Part shown: positions 21,918 through 33,479 of the stretch, in pieces
How positions within the stretch are numbered: the stretch's first letter is position 1
Layout of the letters: each line of letters begins with the position of its first letter
NCBI GenBank assembly: GCA_025642075.2
Contig: JAODUO010000048.1
Location: forward strand, 382,001 to 446,000
DNA: 64,000 nucleotides
Source of the DNA: Ridgeia piscesae
Taxonomy: Eukaryota > Annelida > Polychaeta > Sabellida > Siboglinidae
Reading direction: 5' to 3'
Notes under the pieces: model-generated
The model's database searches: none
Told to the model about the DNA's origin: nothing
The model's input: only the letters and a program-made list of their open reading frames with translations
Made by a program: the position numbers and the translations under genes

Positions 21918-24900
21918 TGTACATATGTACACCTGGTAAGTGCTCCTGTTACGTGTACATATGTACTACCTGGTAAGTGCTCCTGTTACGTGTACATATG
22001 TACTACCTGGTAAGTGCTCCTGTTACGTGTACATATGTACTACCTGGTAAGTGCTCCTGTTACGTGTACATATGTACTACCTGGTAAGTGCTCCTGTTAC
22101 GTGTACATATGTACACCTGGTAAGTGCTCCTGTTACGTGTACATATGTACACCTGGTAAGTGCTCCTGTTACGTGTACATATGTACACCTGGTAAGTGCT
22201 CCTGTTACGTGTACATATGTACTACCTGGTAAGTGCTCCTGTTACGTGTACATATGTACTACCTGGTAAGTGCTCCTGTTACGTGTACATATGTACTACC
22301 TGGTAAGTGCTCCTGTTACGTGTACATATGTACTACCTGGTAAGTGCTCCTGTTACGTGTACATATGTACACCTGGTAAGTGCTCCTGTTATGTGTACAT
22401 ATGTACACCTGGTAAGTGTTCCTGTTACGTGTACATATGTACTACCTGGTAAGTGCTCCTGTTACGTGTACATATGTACACCTGGTAAGTGCTCCTGTTA
22501 CGTGTACATATGTACACCTGGTAAGTGCTCCTGTTACGTGTACATATGTACACCTGGTAAGTGCTCCTGTTACGTGTACATATGTACTACCTGGTAAGTG
22601 CTCCTGTTACGTGTACATATGTACACCTGGTAAGTGCTCCTGTTACGTGTACATATGTACACCTGGTAAGTGCTCCTGTTACGTACATATGTACTACCTG
22701 GTAAGTGCTCCTGTTACGTGTACATATGTACTACCTGGTAAGTGCTCCTGTTACGTGTACATATGTACTACCTGGTAAGTGCTCCTGTTACGTGTACATA
22801 TGTACACCTGGTAAGTGCTCCTGTTACGTGTACATATGTACACCTGGTAAGTGCTCCTGTTACTGTACATATGTACACCTGGTAAGTGCTCCTGTTACGT
22901 GTACATATGTACTACCTGGTAAGTGCTCCTGTTACGTGTACATATGTACTACCTGGTAAGTGCTCCTGTTACGTGTACATATGTACTACCTGGTAAGTGC
23001 TCCTGTTACGTGTACATATGTACTACCTGGTAAGTGCTCCTGTTACGTGTACATATGTACACCTGGTAAGTGCTCCTGTTACGTGTACATATGTACTACC
23101 TGGTAAGTGCTCCTGTTACGTGTACATATGTACACCTGGTAAGTGCTCCTGTTACGTGTACATATGTACACCTGGTAAGTGCTCCTGTTACGTGTACATA
23201 TGTACTACCTGGTAAGTGCTCCTGTTACGTGTACATATGTACTACCTGGTAAGTGCTCCTGTTACGTGTACATATGTACTACCTGGTAAGTGCTCCTGTT
23301 ACGTGTACATATGTACTACCTGGTAAGTGCTCCTGTTACGTGTACATATGTACACCTGGTAAGTGCTCCTGTTACGTGTACATATGTACACCTGGTAAGT
23401 GCTCCTGTTACGTGTACATATGTACACCTGGTAAGTGCTCCTGTTACGTGTACATATGTACACCTGGTAAGTGCTCCTGTTACGTGTACATATGTACACC
23501 TGGTAAGTGCTCCTGTTACGTGTACATATGACTACCTACCTGTTACTGTACATATGTACACCTGTAAGTGCTCCTGTTACGTGTACATATGTACTACCTG
23601 GTAAGTGCTCCTGTTACGTGTACATATGTACACCTGGTAAGTGCTCCTGTTACGTGTACATATGTACACCTGGTAAGTGCTCCTGTTACGTGTACATATG
23701 TACTACCTGGTAAGTGCTCCTGTTACGTGTACATATGTACACCTGGTAAGTGCTCCTGTTACGTGTACATATGTACACCTGGTAAGTGCTCCTGTTACGT
23801 GTACATATGTACACCTGGTAAGTGCTCCTGTTACGTGTACATATGTACACCTGGTAAGTGCTCCTGTTACGTGTACATATGTACTACCTGGTAAGTGCTC
23901 CTGTTACGTGTACATATGTACTACCTGGTAAGTGCTCCTGTTACGTGTACATATGTACTACCTGGTAAGTGCTCCTGTTACGTGTACATATGTACTACCT
24001 GGTAAGTGCTCCTGTTACGTGTACATATGTACACCTGGTAAGTGCTCCTGTTACGTGTACATATGTACACCTGGTAAGTGCTCCTGTTACGTGTACATAT
24101 GTACTACCTGGTAAGTGCTCCTGTTACGTGTACATATGTACACCTGGTAAGTGCTCCTGTTACGTGTACATATGTACACCTGGTAAGTGCTCCTGTTACG
24201 TGTACATATGTACACCTGGTAAGTGCTCCTGTTAGTGTACATATGTACACCTGGTAAGTGCTCCTGTTACGTGTACATATGTACACCTGGTAAGTGCTCC
24301 TGTTACGTGTACATATGTACACCTGGTAAGTGCTCCTGTTACGTGTACATATGTACACCTGGTAAGTGCTCCTGTTACGTGTACATATGTACACCTGGTA
24401 AGTGCTCCTGTTACGTGTACATATGTACACCTGGTAAGTGCTCCTGTTACGTGTACATATGTACACCTGGTAAGTGCTCCTGTTACGTGTACATATGTAC
24501 ACCTGGTAAGTGCTCCTGTTACGTGTACATATGTACACCTGGTAAGTGCTCCTGTTACGTGTACATATGTACACCTGGTAAGTGCTCCTGTTACGTGTAC
24601 ATATGTACACCTGGTAAGTGCTCCTGTTACGTGTACATATGTACACCTGGTAAGTGCTCCTGTTACGTGTACATATGTACACCTGGTAAGTGCTCCTGTT
24701 ACGTGTACATATGTACACCTGGTAAGTGCTCCTGTTACGTGTACATATGTACACCTGGTAAGTGCTCCTGTTAGGTGTACATATGTACACCTGGTAAGTG
24801 TTCCTGTTACGTGTACATATGTACTACCTGGTAAGTGCTCCTGTTACGTGTACATATGTACACCTGGTAAGTGCTCCTGTTACGTGTACATATGTACACC

Positions 24901-25063
24901 TGGTAAGTGCTCCTGTTACGTGTACATATGTACACCTGGTAAGTGCTCCTGTTACGTGTACATATGTACACCTGGTAAGTGCTCCTGTTACGTGTACATA
25001 TGTACACCTGGTAAGTGCTCCTGTTACGTGTACATATGTACACCTGGTAAGTGCTCCTGTTAC
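21918..25063. repeat. 36/37-bp palindromic minisatellite, about 86 copies
   Basis: The unit reads CTGGTAAGTGCTCCTGTTAC followed by GTGTACATATGTAC. Two forms alternate. The 36-bp form continues ACCTGG, giving a perfect 16-bp palindrome GTGTACATATGTACAC. The 37-bp form has an added T (TACCTGG) and a 12-bp palindrome GTACATATGTAC. The two types mix over the first 2.2 kb, then 36-bp units run almost pure at about 24121-24790. Each unit contains CTG/GTAAGT, a good match to a 5' splice site on the plus strand. Flanks AATGTGCCCCCGTTAAGTG (left) and AATGTGCCCCCTTTTAGTG (right) are near-duplicates. Long frames on both strands are repeat artefacts. Confidence 0.97.
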
Positions 25064-25162
25064 GTACCCCGAAAGTTAGGAATGTGCCCCCTTTTAGTGA
25101 ATCTCAAGGGAAAACAATTCAACATTTGTCACGATGCTCCCCGTCTCCAAATGTCACGACCC

Positions 25163-25164
25163 GA

Positions 25165-25263
<99 letters not shown>

Positions 25264-25264
25264 C
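25163..25264. repeat. (GACAGC)n hexanucleotide repeat
   Basis: Seventeen perfect GACAGC units. One frame would encode Ser-Asp repeats, but no gene context supports translation. Confidence 0.95.
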
Positions 25265-25476
25265 GGAATTATGCTGGAGTTAAGACGAAGCACTTTTCTT
25301 CTGGTATCATGGTCCGACAAGAATGTAGTGTTGGAATTCAGGCTCAAATAGTTAGTTTTGTTTGACACTGCTACATATATATTTTACCAACAAGGTAAAA
25401 CGATAGTCGCGTGCAAGGAACGGAGACAGTACGCAAGAGGAGTTTACTTGTTTTGCTTCCATCGTTTTTTTTTCAG

Positions 25477-25636
25477 GCCGGTCGTGTCCGTTCGAGCATA
25501 AATTACGTAAATAAAGATCCCCACATCAGTAGAAACTGTCACGATATACCCCAGCTGATCCCAGCAGGGAGGGTATATTTGGACACGCTGCCCAGCAGCA
25601 ACCTATGGACTCTATGGGGCAGTACCCACGCGGACG
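25477..25636 (+). other. possible isolated exon
   Basis: A strong acceptor (nine T then CAG) ends at 25476 and a donor (GGACG/GTAATT) follows 25636. The 160 nt between them are open in one frame (AGRVRSSINYVNKDPHISRN onwards). The product is not recognised and no partner exon was found, so this may be chance. Confidence 0.15.
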
Positions 25637-25904
25637 GTAATTAGCATATAGAGTAGAGGGCACTGCCAGTGTTTATAGTGAACCAGTCTAGGCTAGGGTT
25701 AGAACAATAAACACGTACATATGGAAAGCTCGGAAATAAACATTCTGAACATGACGAGGTGTTTGGATTAAGATATTTAATATAGCAATACCGTTACAGA
25801 AACTGATGTAAAATCATATAATTTTACTATTAATGCTATTAATTATACTGTTTGTTTATTAATATTACAGCATGTTGCGTTTCGATTATTTTAATTCCGA
25901 AAAA

Positions 25905-26330
25905 TGAGGATACAGAAGAGGAAACAGAAAAGGATAAAAAAGAAGAGGACACAGAAGAGAAAACCCGCAGATGACACAAAAGAGGATAGTGAAGAAGAGG
26001 ACACCAAAGAAGAAACCCAAAAAAGAGGACACCAAAGATGAAACCTGAAGAGGAGATACCGAAGAAGAGGAAACTGAAGAAGATACCGAAGAAGAGATCA
26101 TAAAAGATGAAACCCGAAGAGGATGATACCGAATACGATGTCACAGAAGAGGTTACCTAAAGAGGAACCAAATAGGATACCGAAGAAGAGGACACAGAAG
26201 AAGAACCCTGAAGAGGATACCGAAGAAGTAACCCGAAGAGGATAGTGAAGAAGAGGAACAAGAAGAGAAAACTTGAAGAGGATACATAAGAAGATGAAAA
26301 CAAAGAGGAAATCGAAGAAGAGGGCATCTG
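25905..26330. repeat. degenerate purine-rich repeat
   Basis: About 420 bp of diverged GAAGAGGATACCGAAGAAG-type units, almost all purine on the plus strand. All frames are broken by stops. Confidence 0.85.
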
Positions 26331-26599
26331 ATTATTCATTATTCTTTTGTTGACAATTTTGTTTTTCAAAATGCCACGACGTTAATGGACATACTAAAGG
26401 AATTTCGAAAAAAAGGTTATTTTGTAATTGCTGTATTTACAGTTTCTTTGTATGCCTTTAGCTAAGTGTTAACTTACTTTTATTACCTTTCAGTTTTGAT
26501 GGGAGGACTCTGCATCAGGTTTTCCGTTGCTGTATTAATAGCATTGTTTTTTGTCTGGTATGTATGCAACGCATCAGCCGTGACGTCAGAGGACACTTG

Positions 26600-27345
26600 A
26601 AGATGGTGTGACGGTCTGGAACGGCAATAGGTCAAGAACGTCGTTCTACTTCCGGGGTTTTTCGGTTTATGCATATTACGCATGATGACTCGTACATGTC
26701 AAAGGTTAGCGCCACATTTCAGCCCGCAAGCTTACCAGACTGGAATGTATATATCCGGTCCAGGATGTCGTTCCAGCTCGTTTTGAGTGTTGTTTATGGA
26801 ATTCGTACATGCATGTCAAAGGTTAACATCTACTGTGACCGCCGAACACATGCGTGACACATGCATATTATAGTTTATGTTAATGATTTATTGATGGGCT
26901 TCCTTTGTTGCAATTATTATTAATAGACGTAACAAAACCTCACAATTAGCGTTACTTGTAATTACTTATAAACAGTTTTTTCTTAATATTATCATTGTCC
27001 CAGAATGTCGTGCACCGCGGTAGTTTTCAGCCCTGTTTATAGCGCGTACAGCGTTAAATATAAATCTCCCTTTTCATGACATACATACAGAGGTTATATC
27101 TCTGTCACTTTGGGATCTGTAACTGGCTACTGGCGTGAACACGTGCGCGCACGAAACTGTAGTCTGCAACGTAGGGGAAAAGTAGGTCGTCGGTACAGCG
27201 CGCGAGAAATTATTATTATTATGTAATTCAGTCTCGACATTCTGGCACGGGGTCAAAGTTGATCGGTCATTTGAGGTCACGCCAGTCGCGCTACATACGT
27301 AGAACGACATCCTGGACCGGATATACGTTCCAGACCGCCATAACG
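26600..27345. repeat. three-copy direct/inverted repeat cluster
   Basis: A module like GGTCTGGAACGTATATCCGG plus TCCAGGATGTCGTTCTAC occurs as a partial direct copy (about 26612-26650), a second direct copy (about 26731-26773) and an inverted copy (about 27299-27342). CATGTCAAAGGTTA also occurs twice (about 26696 and 26814). This is possibly a foldback or MITE-type element, but the ends are not defined. Confidence 0.55.
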
Positions 27346-27469
27346 GCGAACATTGAACGTAAGAGATAATATAATGTAATTGTTTTCTCCACATGTACAG
27401 TCCAGGTTGCTGGGGTTCCAGTTGCGCTACAATGTTGTTTGGTTTTCATTCCTTGTTCCTGTCGAAGGC

Positions 27470-27629
27470 CCAGCCGTGGCGGCAGCGGGTACCGAAAGAC
27501 AACGCACCTTGAGCAGCCGTTGCTACAGAAACAAGCGAAGCCTTTGTAAACTACAATTCTGTACTCTAGTTTGTATTTTGTTGTTGTTAGGTAACATACT
27601 GGATGTTGTAGAGTTTGTCTATGTTCACA
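27470..27629 (+). other. possible first exon encoding a membrane anchor
   Basis: An open stretch reads RCYRNKRSLCKLQFC then TLVCILLLLGNILDVVEFVY, i.e. basic residues followed by a hydrophobic segment. It ends at a consensus donor (TTCACA/GTAAGT) after 27629. A 15-nt AG/GT-bounded segment follows at 27761-27775. No homologue is recognised and no downstream exons were found. Confidence 0.2.
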
Positions 27630-27639
27630 GTAAGTTTGT

Positions 27640-28285
27640 ATAATATTGTAGTGAGTTTCTGCGTCATACGAAATGTCTGTTGACATTTTTTCGGAAGAAC
27701 GTCGTGGTCCATATGTCTATTTTCTTTTTGTCGTAACACTGTTGTCCTTTCACGTTGCAGAAAATGGTGCCGAGGGTAAGATTGTTCGTTCCGTGACCAG
27801 CGCTTGGTCTGTGTCGATCACGTCGACACATAACGCCACATTCTACGAATTGAATGTAGGGAAGGATATCGTGATGTTATTATAATTATGTTCAGTATTT
27901 TATATTTTCATTATGGGGAGCCGTGACTTTACAGGAATGAAGAACGAAAACAACAACTACAGTAGCAACAATAACGGTAGCACTGACCACACAAACAACA
28001 ATTAAAACTAGCAGTTTCTGCAAGCGCTTGTAGCTGCACAACTTGAACGGTTTCTCGTGAACATCTGGGTGACGGTTTCGGGCAGTTACGAATGTACATA
28101 TACACCGTTGCAGAAACACCGATTTTGTTCTGTGACTTGCATCACTGGCTTGGTAATGTCTGGTTCCGTGTATTGCCGGGATGGTGCAAAGTCAAACAAC
28201 GTGCAATTTGCGATGGTGCATTAGAGCAAAGGACGTTAATAAAGGGTTATTTACTCACGTGCACCTATTTAGTATTCACTTACGT
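27640..28285. other. no gene seen
   Basis: Intergenic stretch without recognised coding signal between the possible anchor exon and MITE copy B. Confidence 0.3.
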
Positions 28286-28609
28286 TACCCCTGGCAGACC
28301 GTCTACGCAAACCGTGGAAGTGAGCGGTGTCGAACTACAAAATTAGAGTAATTGATTTTGCCAGTTGCTACTGCGTCAACTGTGGGCATAGCGCAAATAC
28401 CCGCCCCAATTTGAAGAAGGACACACGAGTGGTGGGAATCCCAATGTAATGACCCACTCGCATCCTAAACATTGCATGTAACACGAGTAGCGTGTGGCTG
28501 AAATTACCCAAAATGATATCAAATGACCGGAGACCGACCATACTCCTCATGGGCGATTTCATTGATTGACGTTAGAAGATGAGTTTTGTAAAGCCATATG
28601 CCAGGGGTA
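28286..28609 (+). mobile_element. TA-flanked MITE, longest copy B
   Basis: A 324-bp element including TA flanks. The left end is TA-CCCCTGGCAGACC and the right end TATGCCAGGGG-TA, so CCCCTGGCA forms a short terminal inverted repeat. TA flanks suggest a Tc1/mariner-type mover. The body contains CAAACCGTGGAAGTGAGCGG (shared with copy C), GGAATCCCAATGTAATGACC (shared with copy C) and CACGAGTAGCGTGTGGCTGA (shared with copy A). No coding capacity. Confidence 0.7.
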
Positions 28610-28614
28610 GTGAT

Positions 28615-29160
28615 GGCTGGTACTGACGCAATGAGCCACATCAGCCTCTGTTGCGTAAGAATGCTGACGTGTACTATATATACAAAGCATGCTTTTGGAC
28701 TGCCTAACAAAACTATGGAATGGGCGTTTGGGGGAGACCTGTTTGTGGTGGGGGCTCTGGGAATGGGTTCTCGACTACAAGTTGATATGTTTCCAGGATA
28801 CGATCAACAGCAATGTGTGTTCAAGTTCAGATTTAGTGGCATATCTGCAATACAATGGCACATGTTCTATCAATACTTTTTACTTAATTATGAAATACAT
28901 GACTAATGAAACATAAACGATTTAAATGAACAAAATAAAATATAAAATAAAAACAAAATTGCTGCAGCATTGTTATGAAGTGATGAATACATCATAATTG
29001 TCGTTTTCTACGCATAAGCATTTGTAGGCGTTTAAATTCACGAAGCATGTACACGACTCTTAAAACAGGAAACAATCAGTTTCCCGTCTCCTCTCCTGGA
29101 GAGCTGACGACGGCAGCCGGGGGAACACAGCGCAGTTTTTCTAAGTCGCCTGCGTAACGT
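28615..29160. other. 3' flank of the SOCS-box gene
   Basis: No gene seen. An AAATAAAATATAAAATAAAA run lies near 28929-28953 on the plus strand. No clear poly(A) signal was found on the minus strand. Confidence 0.3.
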
Positions 29161-29164
29161 GTGT

Positions 29165-30683
29165 TCATTCGTAACACGGTTGGAAGCGGAGGAAGGCTTT
29201 GAGTTTGCTGGGCAACGGCAAGCGCTCGACGTCCTGGCCGTCAAAGTAGTCCCTGATGGTGAGTCGACACAGACTCTGCAGATTGACGTGTAGCGGCACC
29301 TTGTGCACGTTGACGCCGGCCACCTGCTGGTAGAACGTGTCCTGTTCGCCGTACGCCACCGCCAGGTGCATGCCGGTCTCGCTGAAGAGCGGGAAGAGCG
29401 CGGCGGGCGATAATGTGGGCACCTCGGCGAGCAGCGACGTGCGCACGGCGTGCAGCACGCGCAGGTCGTCGCTGGCGTAGATGAGCACGCGCGGGAAGTT
29501 GAACAGTCCGTCCTTGACGGAGCGGCCGAGCACGAGCGACGCGACGTACGACCCGTCGGCGCTCCACGCGATGTTGTGCGTCGTCTGGTAGAGCGACGAG
29601 ACGTCGCTGGCGACGACGACAGCGCCGGCGACGACGTCATAGACGGCCAGCACGTCCCGTCCGTCGCGCACATAGTTGCCGACCGCGACACGCCTACACA
29701 AGTAGAAGGTATGATACATGAGGCTTCACTCAATGACGGTTCACATATTATGGAACCATAATAACACTAGCTCTTCTGAGCGATTTTCAAGTGATAAACC
29801 ATAACAGACACAAAAACGTTAAACAGTAAATGCAAAAAACCGGATAAAATGACCGTAAAATGAGGATTATAAAAGAACTACATATCTGTATATAAGTACA
29901 CAAGAAGCAATGCAAAATGTAATGAACATGTGTTTGTGGTTTAAATATTGTTGAAAATTCTTCTTGATAGTTCATCCTACAATAAAATCTTTCTTTTAGC
30001 ACATCTAGACATTTATTTACGCGTAAGGACTGTCTCACACCGACGTCGTCATGTCGTTAGTATTTATTGACGTCTGATGAACTGGTCATTAGACGCCAAC
30101 AGTACCAACGAAGTTTCTTCAGGTAAGTCAATAGTTGGCTATGTTAAAAGAAAGATTTAACTCCAGAGTGAACTATCACAAAGAATGCTCAGTTATACAT
30201 ATACCCAAATACCGGGTTCACGAAATTTGGCCTGGCGATCGGCGTACTTGTATTTTACCTGTGCGTGTATCGCGGGTCGAAGAGCACGAACGGCCGTACG
30301 GCGGCTCCGTCGAAGAGTGTCTTGACGACGGGACCGCCCTCGCCCCCGCCCCGGCACGACACCAGCAGCATGGCGTCACGGTAGTCGCCCCGACGACAGA
30401 AGTTCAGCACGTACATGGCATTCGGCTTGACGATGAAGTACGACAGGTCCGGGCTGATGATGCAGTCACACAGGTAGTGGCGCCCCGACACCGGCTCCCG
30501 TAGCTTCGTCAACACCGTGCCTGTCTTCATGTGCACCACGAGGAACTCCATGCACGGGTCCGTGCAGTTCACCTGCAACCACGCACACGTGATAAGGAGA
30601 TGTAGACAGTAGCGTTTTACAAAATGACGGTGACAACCATAATAACGTTGCCGTGGAAGTAGGGATGAACCAAAGAGAGAGAG

Positions 30684-30737
<54 letters not shown>

Positions 30738-33117
30738 GAGAGAGAGAGCGAGAGAGAGCGAGAAGCGAGAGAGCGAGAAGAGCGAGAGAGCGAGGGAGCG
30801 AGAGCGAGAGCGAGAGCGAGAGCGAGAGCGAGAGGGAGAGGGAGAGGGAAGGAAGGGAGAGGGAGAGGGAGAGGGAGAGGGAGAGGGAGAGGGACAGGGA
30901 CAGGGACAGGGACAGAGACAGAGACAGAGACAGAGACAGAGACAGAGACAGAGACAGAGACAGAGACAGAGACAGAGACAGAGACAGAGACAGAGACAGA
31001 GACAGAGACAGAGACAGACATCGGTGGGGACATGGACCAGGGTATCATATCGTGAACATATTTCTACTAATAATGAATACAATGACATGATTGCAGTGAC
31101 TCTGCAGAACTGTTTCTCTGGTACAATGTCCTTGTTATCTAACAAAACATTAACAATGGAATGGAAAAATCAACTGTGCCCAGTACAGCGGCGCATGCGA
31201 CGTACCTGCAGAATGGCGATACCATCGCGGTAGCCGACCACCTGTAGCGCCTTCAGGTAGTGGCCCGCCGGCTCCGACTCGACGTGTAGCCGGGTGTGGT
31301 AGGAGCAGGGCAGGCGGATGTGAGTCTCCTGCCGGAAGCAGCCCTCCGCTAGCGTCACGAGGAAGTACGGCCGCTGGAGAGCCTTGCCCGGCGGGTCATA
31401 GCGCACGCTACATGCGCATAGATAGATCATATTTTATTTATTACATATCAATTGTATACATTCTAATACAGTAAATGCAAGATTGTAGGTATACGTAATG
31501 ATTGATCTTTGGAGACCAGCACTAAACCCTAACAGGTCGCTGTCGTGCTGACCACTATGACGAATATCTACATCTATGTATGTACATGTATACTGATGGT
31601 ATATAATAATAATAGCAAATCAAGATAATAATTACAGTGATTAGAAAAAATATCGTGGTTAGGAAAATGTTAATGTAACTGAACAAAAACTAGCCTACTC
31701 TGCATTCACAAATATAATCAGTATAATCAAAATCACCTACTATACTTTAATTTAAGTACAAGAAGATTAGCATATAAAGAGATACCATCAATAACAGATA
31801 CATTATACAGTGTACAGGTATATTTGTTTTTCTCAAATATAACAGAATAATCATACAAAAAAACGAAAACCGTTATACTGTAATTGTTCTGCATTTTTTT
31901 CATGCGCAGGACCCTTCATTTAGAACTCGCTTCCTCTACAGCTGAAATCACAACGTGTTTGTGGACATTTTAGGAAGGACCTGAAAACTGCTCTGTTTAA
32001 AGCGGCCTTTACTTAATTGTTTACGTTATTTTGTGCACTGCTTTACAATCGCAATGTGTACTTTTAATATGCTGTTCTCATGTAATACACATAGATAACT
32101 CACATGTAACGTACTTTTCACATTCGTAACCTGCTTTTTAACCTGTATGCGTGTGCATGATTGTGCGGGTGCGCGCGCGTGCGTGCGCGTGCATGCGTAT
32201 GCGTGCGTGTGTGTCCGTGCGTGTGGTGTGTGGTCGTGAGAGCACGTGTGCGTGTAAACGTGCGCCTGTGTAACGAAAACAGTTAGTGATTGCGTGTTCG
32301 CACGTGCGAGTGTGTTGTGCGCGTGTGCGTGCCTGCGCTGTACTCGCACTTGCCGCGTGCAAACAACGAGACTCGGCGTCACCGACCTGAAGTAGCGGCC
32401 GCTCGTGCACCACGGCTGTAGACGCGCCTTCACGTTCGACGTGTAGTCAATGCGCGGCTCGAAGCCCCACAACACCGACGTGTACTTCCAGCGGACCAGG
32501 ACCTCCGAGTATTCTATGCCCCATGCCTGCAACACACATTCCACCACGTAACGCATGGAATGCTGTGTGTCCGGCAGGCGAAATGTCGCTATTTCTTACA
32601 CAGTTGCTCGGCATGGATACCACAGATAAGCGAAATGCGGCGATACTAATACACAAACTAAACGGCTGAAGCCAACAGACAGCGTTCGTTCGAACTAAAA
32701 GTCGTGACTCGGAGAACGTTGACACTTGGCCAACACGTGTGTACCTGTGTAGTTTTCTTGAATTAACCCGCCCATCGAAACATCTTCCAATTTCGTTTTA
32801 TACGTATTCATGCTGTAAACATCTGCACAATACAGTCAGCGATACTTTATTCCATTAAATTACAGAACTCTGAAAATTAATACGTCTTGAAATCAAATGT
32901 GCACAGCTGCTTCACTAATGTTACTGTGTCCTCTAGGTCTATGTTTAAAAATCCAATATCTCAAAAACTGTTATATTTGTATTCGTATGGAGGTAAACAT
33001 TACGACCAACAACAAGAGAAGATTCTGTGGGTGGTGTACCTGCACATCTTCTGATTTACGCAGTCGACACGCATGAGTGATCTCACAGGGGGCGCGTCTG
33101 CTCGACGTCGTACCCAT
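29165..33117 (-). CDS. uncharacterised beta-propeller-like protein with C-terminal SOCS box
   Basis: Five exons join in phase on the minus strand: 33117-33040, 32526-32387, 31407-31206, 30572-30259 and 29693-29165, giving 420 aa. The C-terminal about 44 residues form a clear SOCS box: LQSLCRLTIRDYF (BC box, Elongin B/C binding) and LPLPSKLKAFL (Cul5-side motif). Upstream, blade-like segments such as GRDVLAVYDVV, HNIAWSADGSYVASLVL and FPLFSETGMHLAVAYGE suggest a beta-propeller. By analogy with other SOCS-box proteins it would be a substrate receptor of a Cullin-5/Elongin ubiquitin ligase. It does not resemble WSB1/2, SPSB or ASB proteins closely enough to name. Exon 1 (MGTTSSRRAPCE...) is the least certain: phase and donor fit but there is no homology support. 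Coding exons are markedly richer in G/C than in the neighbouring genes. Confidence 0.75.
29760..30250. other. intron 4 of the SOCS-box gene
   Basis: AT-rich intron sequence; nothing else recognised. Confidence 0.5.
30674..31019. repeat. compound purine microsatellite (GA)n, (GAGAGC)n, (GAGAGG)n, (GAGACA)n
   Basis: About 345 bp of nearly pure purine on the plus strand in intron 3 of the SOCS-box gene. Related hexamers succeed one another, ending in about 20 GAGACA units. Confidence 0.95.
31924..32016 (+). pseudogene. 3' end of a non-LTR retrotransposon reverse transcriptase
   Basis: The plus strand reads NSLPLQLKSQRVC followed by GHFRKDLKTALFKAAFT and a TAA stop. This is the typical C-terminus (WNSLP...F.K.LK..LF) of jockey/L2/CR1-type RT proteins. 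Everything upstream is lost. It lies antisense in intron 2 of the SOCS-box gene. Confidence 0.65.
32158..32335. repeat. alternating purine-pyrimidine GT/GC tract
   Basis: Long runs of alternating GTGCGCGCGCGTGCGTGCGC-type sequence in intron 2 of the SOCS-box gene, a composition prone to Z-DNA. Confidence 0.8.
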
Positions 33118-33353
33118 GACGCATGCGCTACGAACATGCCCCTGGCGGCATTGTGGCGAAGTAGCAGCGAGTCCCTGTCCGCACCACTGCCATCAGACAC
33201 GTGGCGCTGTCTGTCTGTCCGTCTCTCCCTCTGTCTCTCTCTCGGCTCGAACAATCTTCACAAGTTGGTTGTAGTCTATTTCAAAGGTGCTGTGTTGCGT
33301 TGGTTACTGAAACAACAAAGGAAAATGAGTGTCTATTTGCGTGTATGTGCATG

Positions 33354-33475
33354 GGGCAGGGCAGGGCAGGGCAGGGCATGGCGGCAGGGCAGGGCAGGGC
33401 AGGGCAGGGCAGGGCAGGGCAGGGCAGGGCAGGGCAGGGCAGGGCAGGGCAGGGCAGGGCAGGGCAGGGCAGGGC
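33354..33475. repeat. (GGGCA)n pentanucleotide array
   Basis: About 24 GGGCA units with one interruption near 33378. GGG runs spaced by two bases match the canonical G-quadruplex pattern on the plus strand. The array lies about 240 bp upstream of the predicted SOCS-box start codon, in the likely promoter or 5' UTR. Confidence 0.95.
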
Positions 33476-33479
33476 TGTC

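Noticed and set aside
21918..25063. Cysteine-rich repeat proteins on the plus strand and a 228-codon frame on the minus strand
   Set aside because: All are frames of the 36/37-bp minisatellite; the same peptide recurs in every frame set and there is no start, splice or gene context.
28598..28906. 102-codon plus-strand frame
   Set aside because: It starts inside a MITE end and has no recognisable protein features.
30653..31090. Arg/Glu- or Ser/Leu-rich frames
   Set aside because: Translations of the compound purine microsatellite in an intron.
29165..32526. Dipeptidyl peptidase 4/10-like gene
   Set aside because: First impression from blade-like segments. No hydrolase domain or catalytic Ser motif is present, and the C-terminus is a SOCS box.
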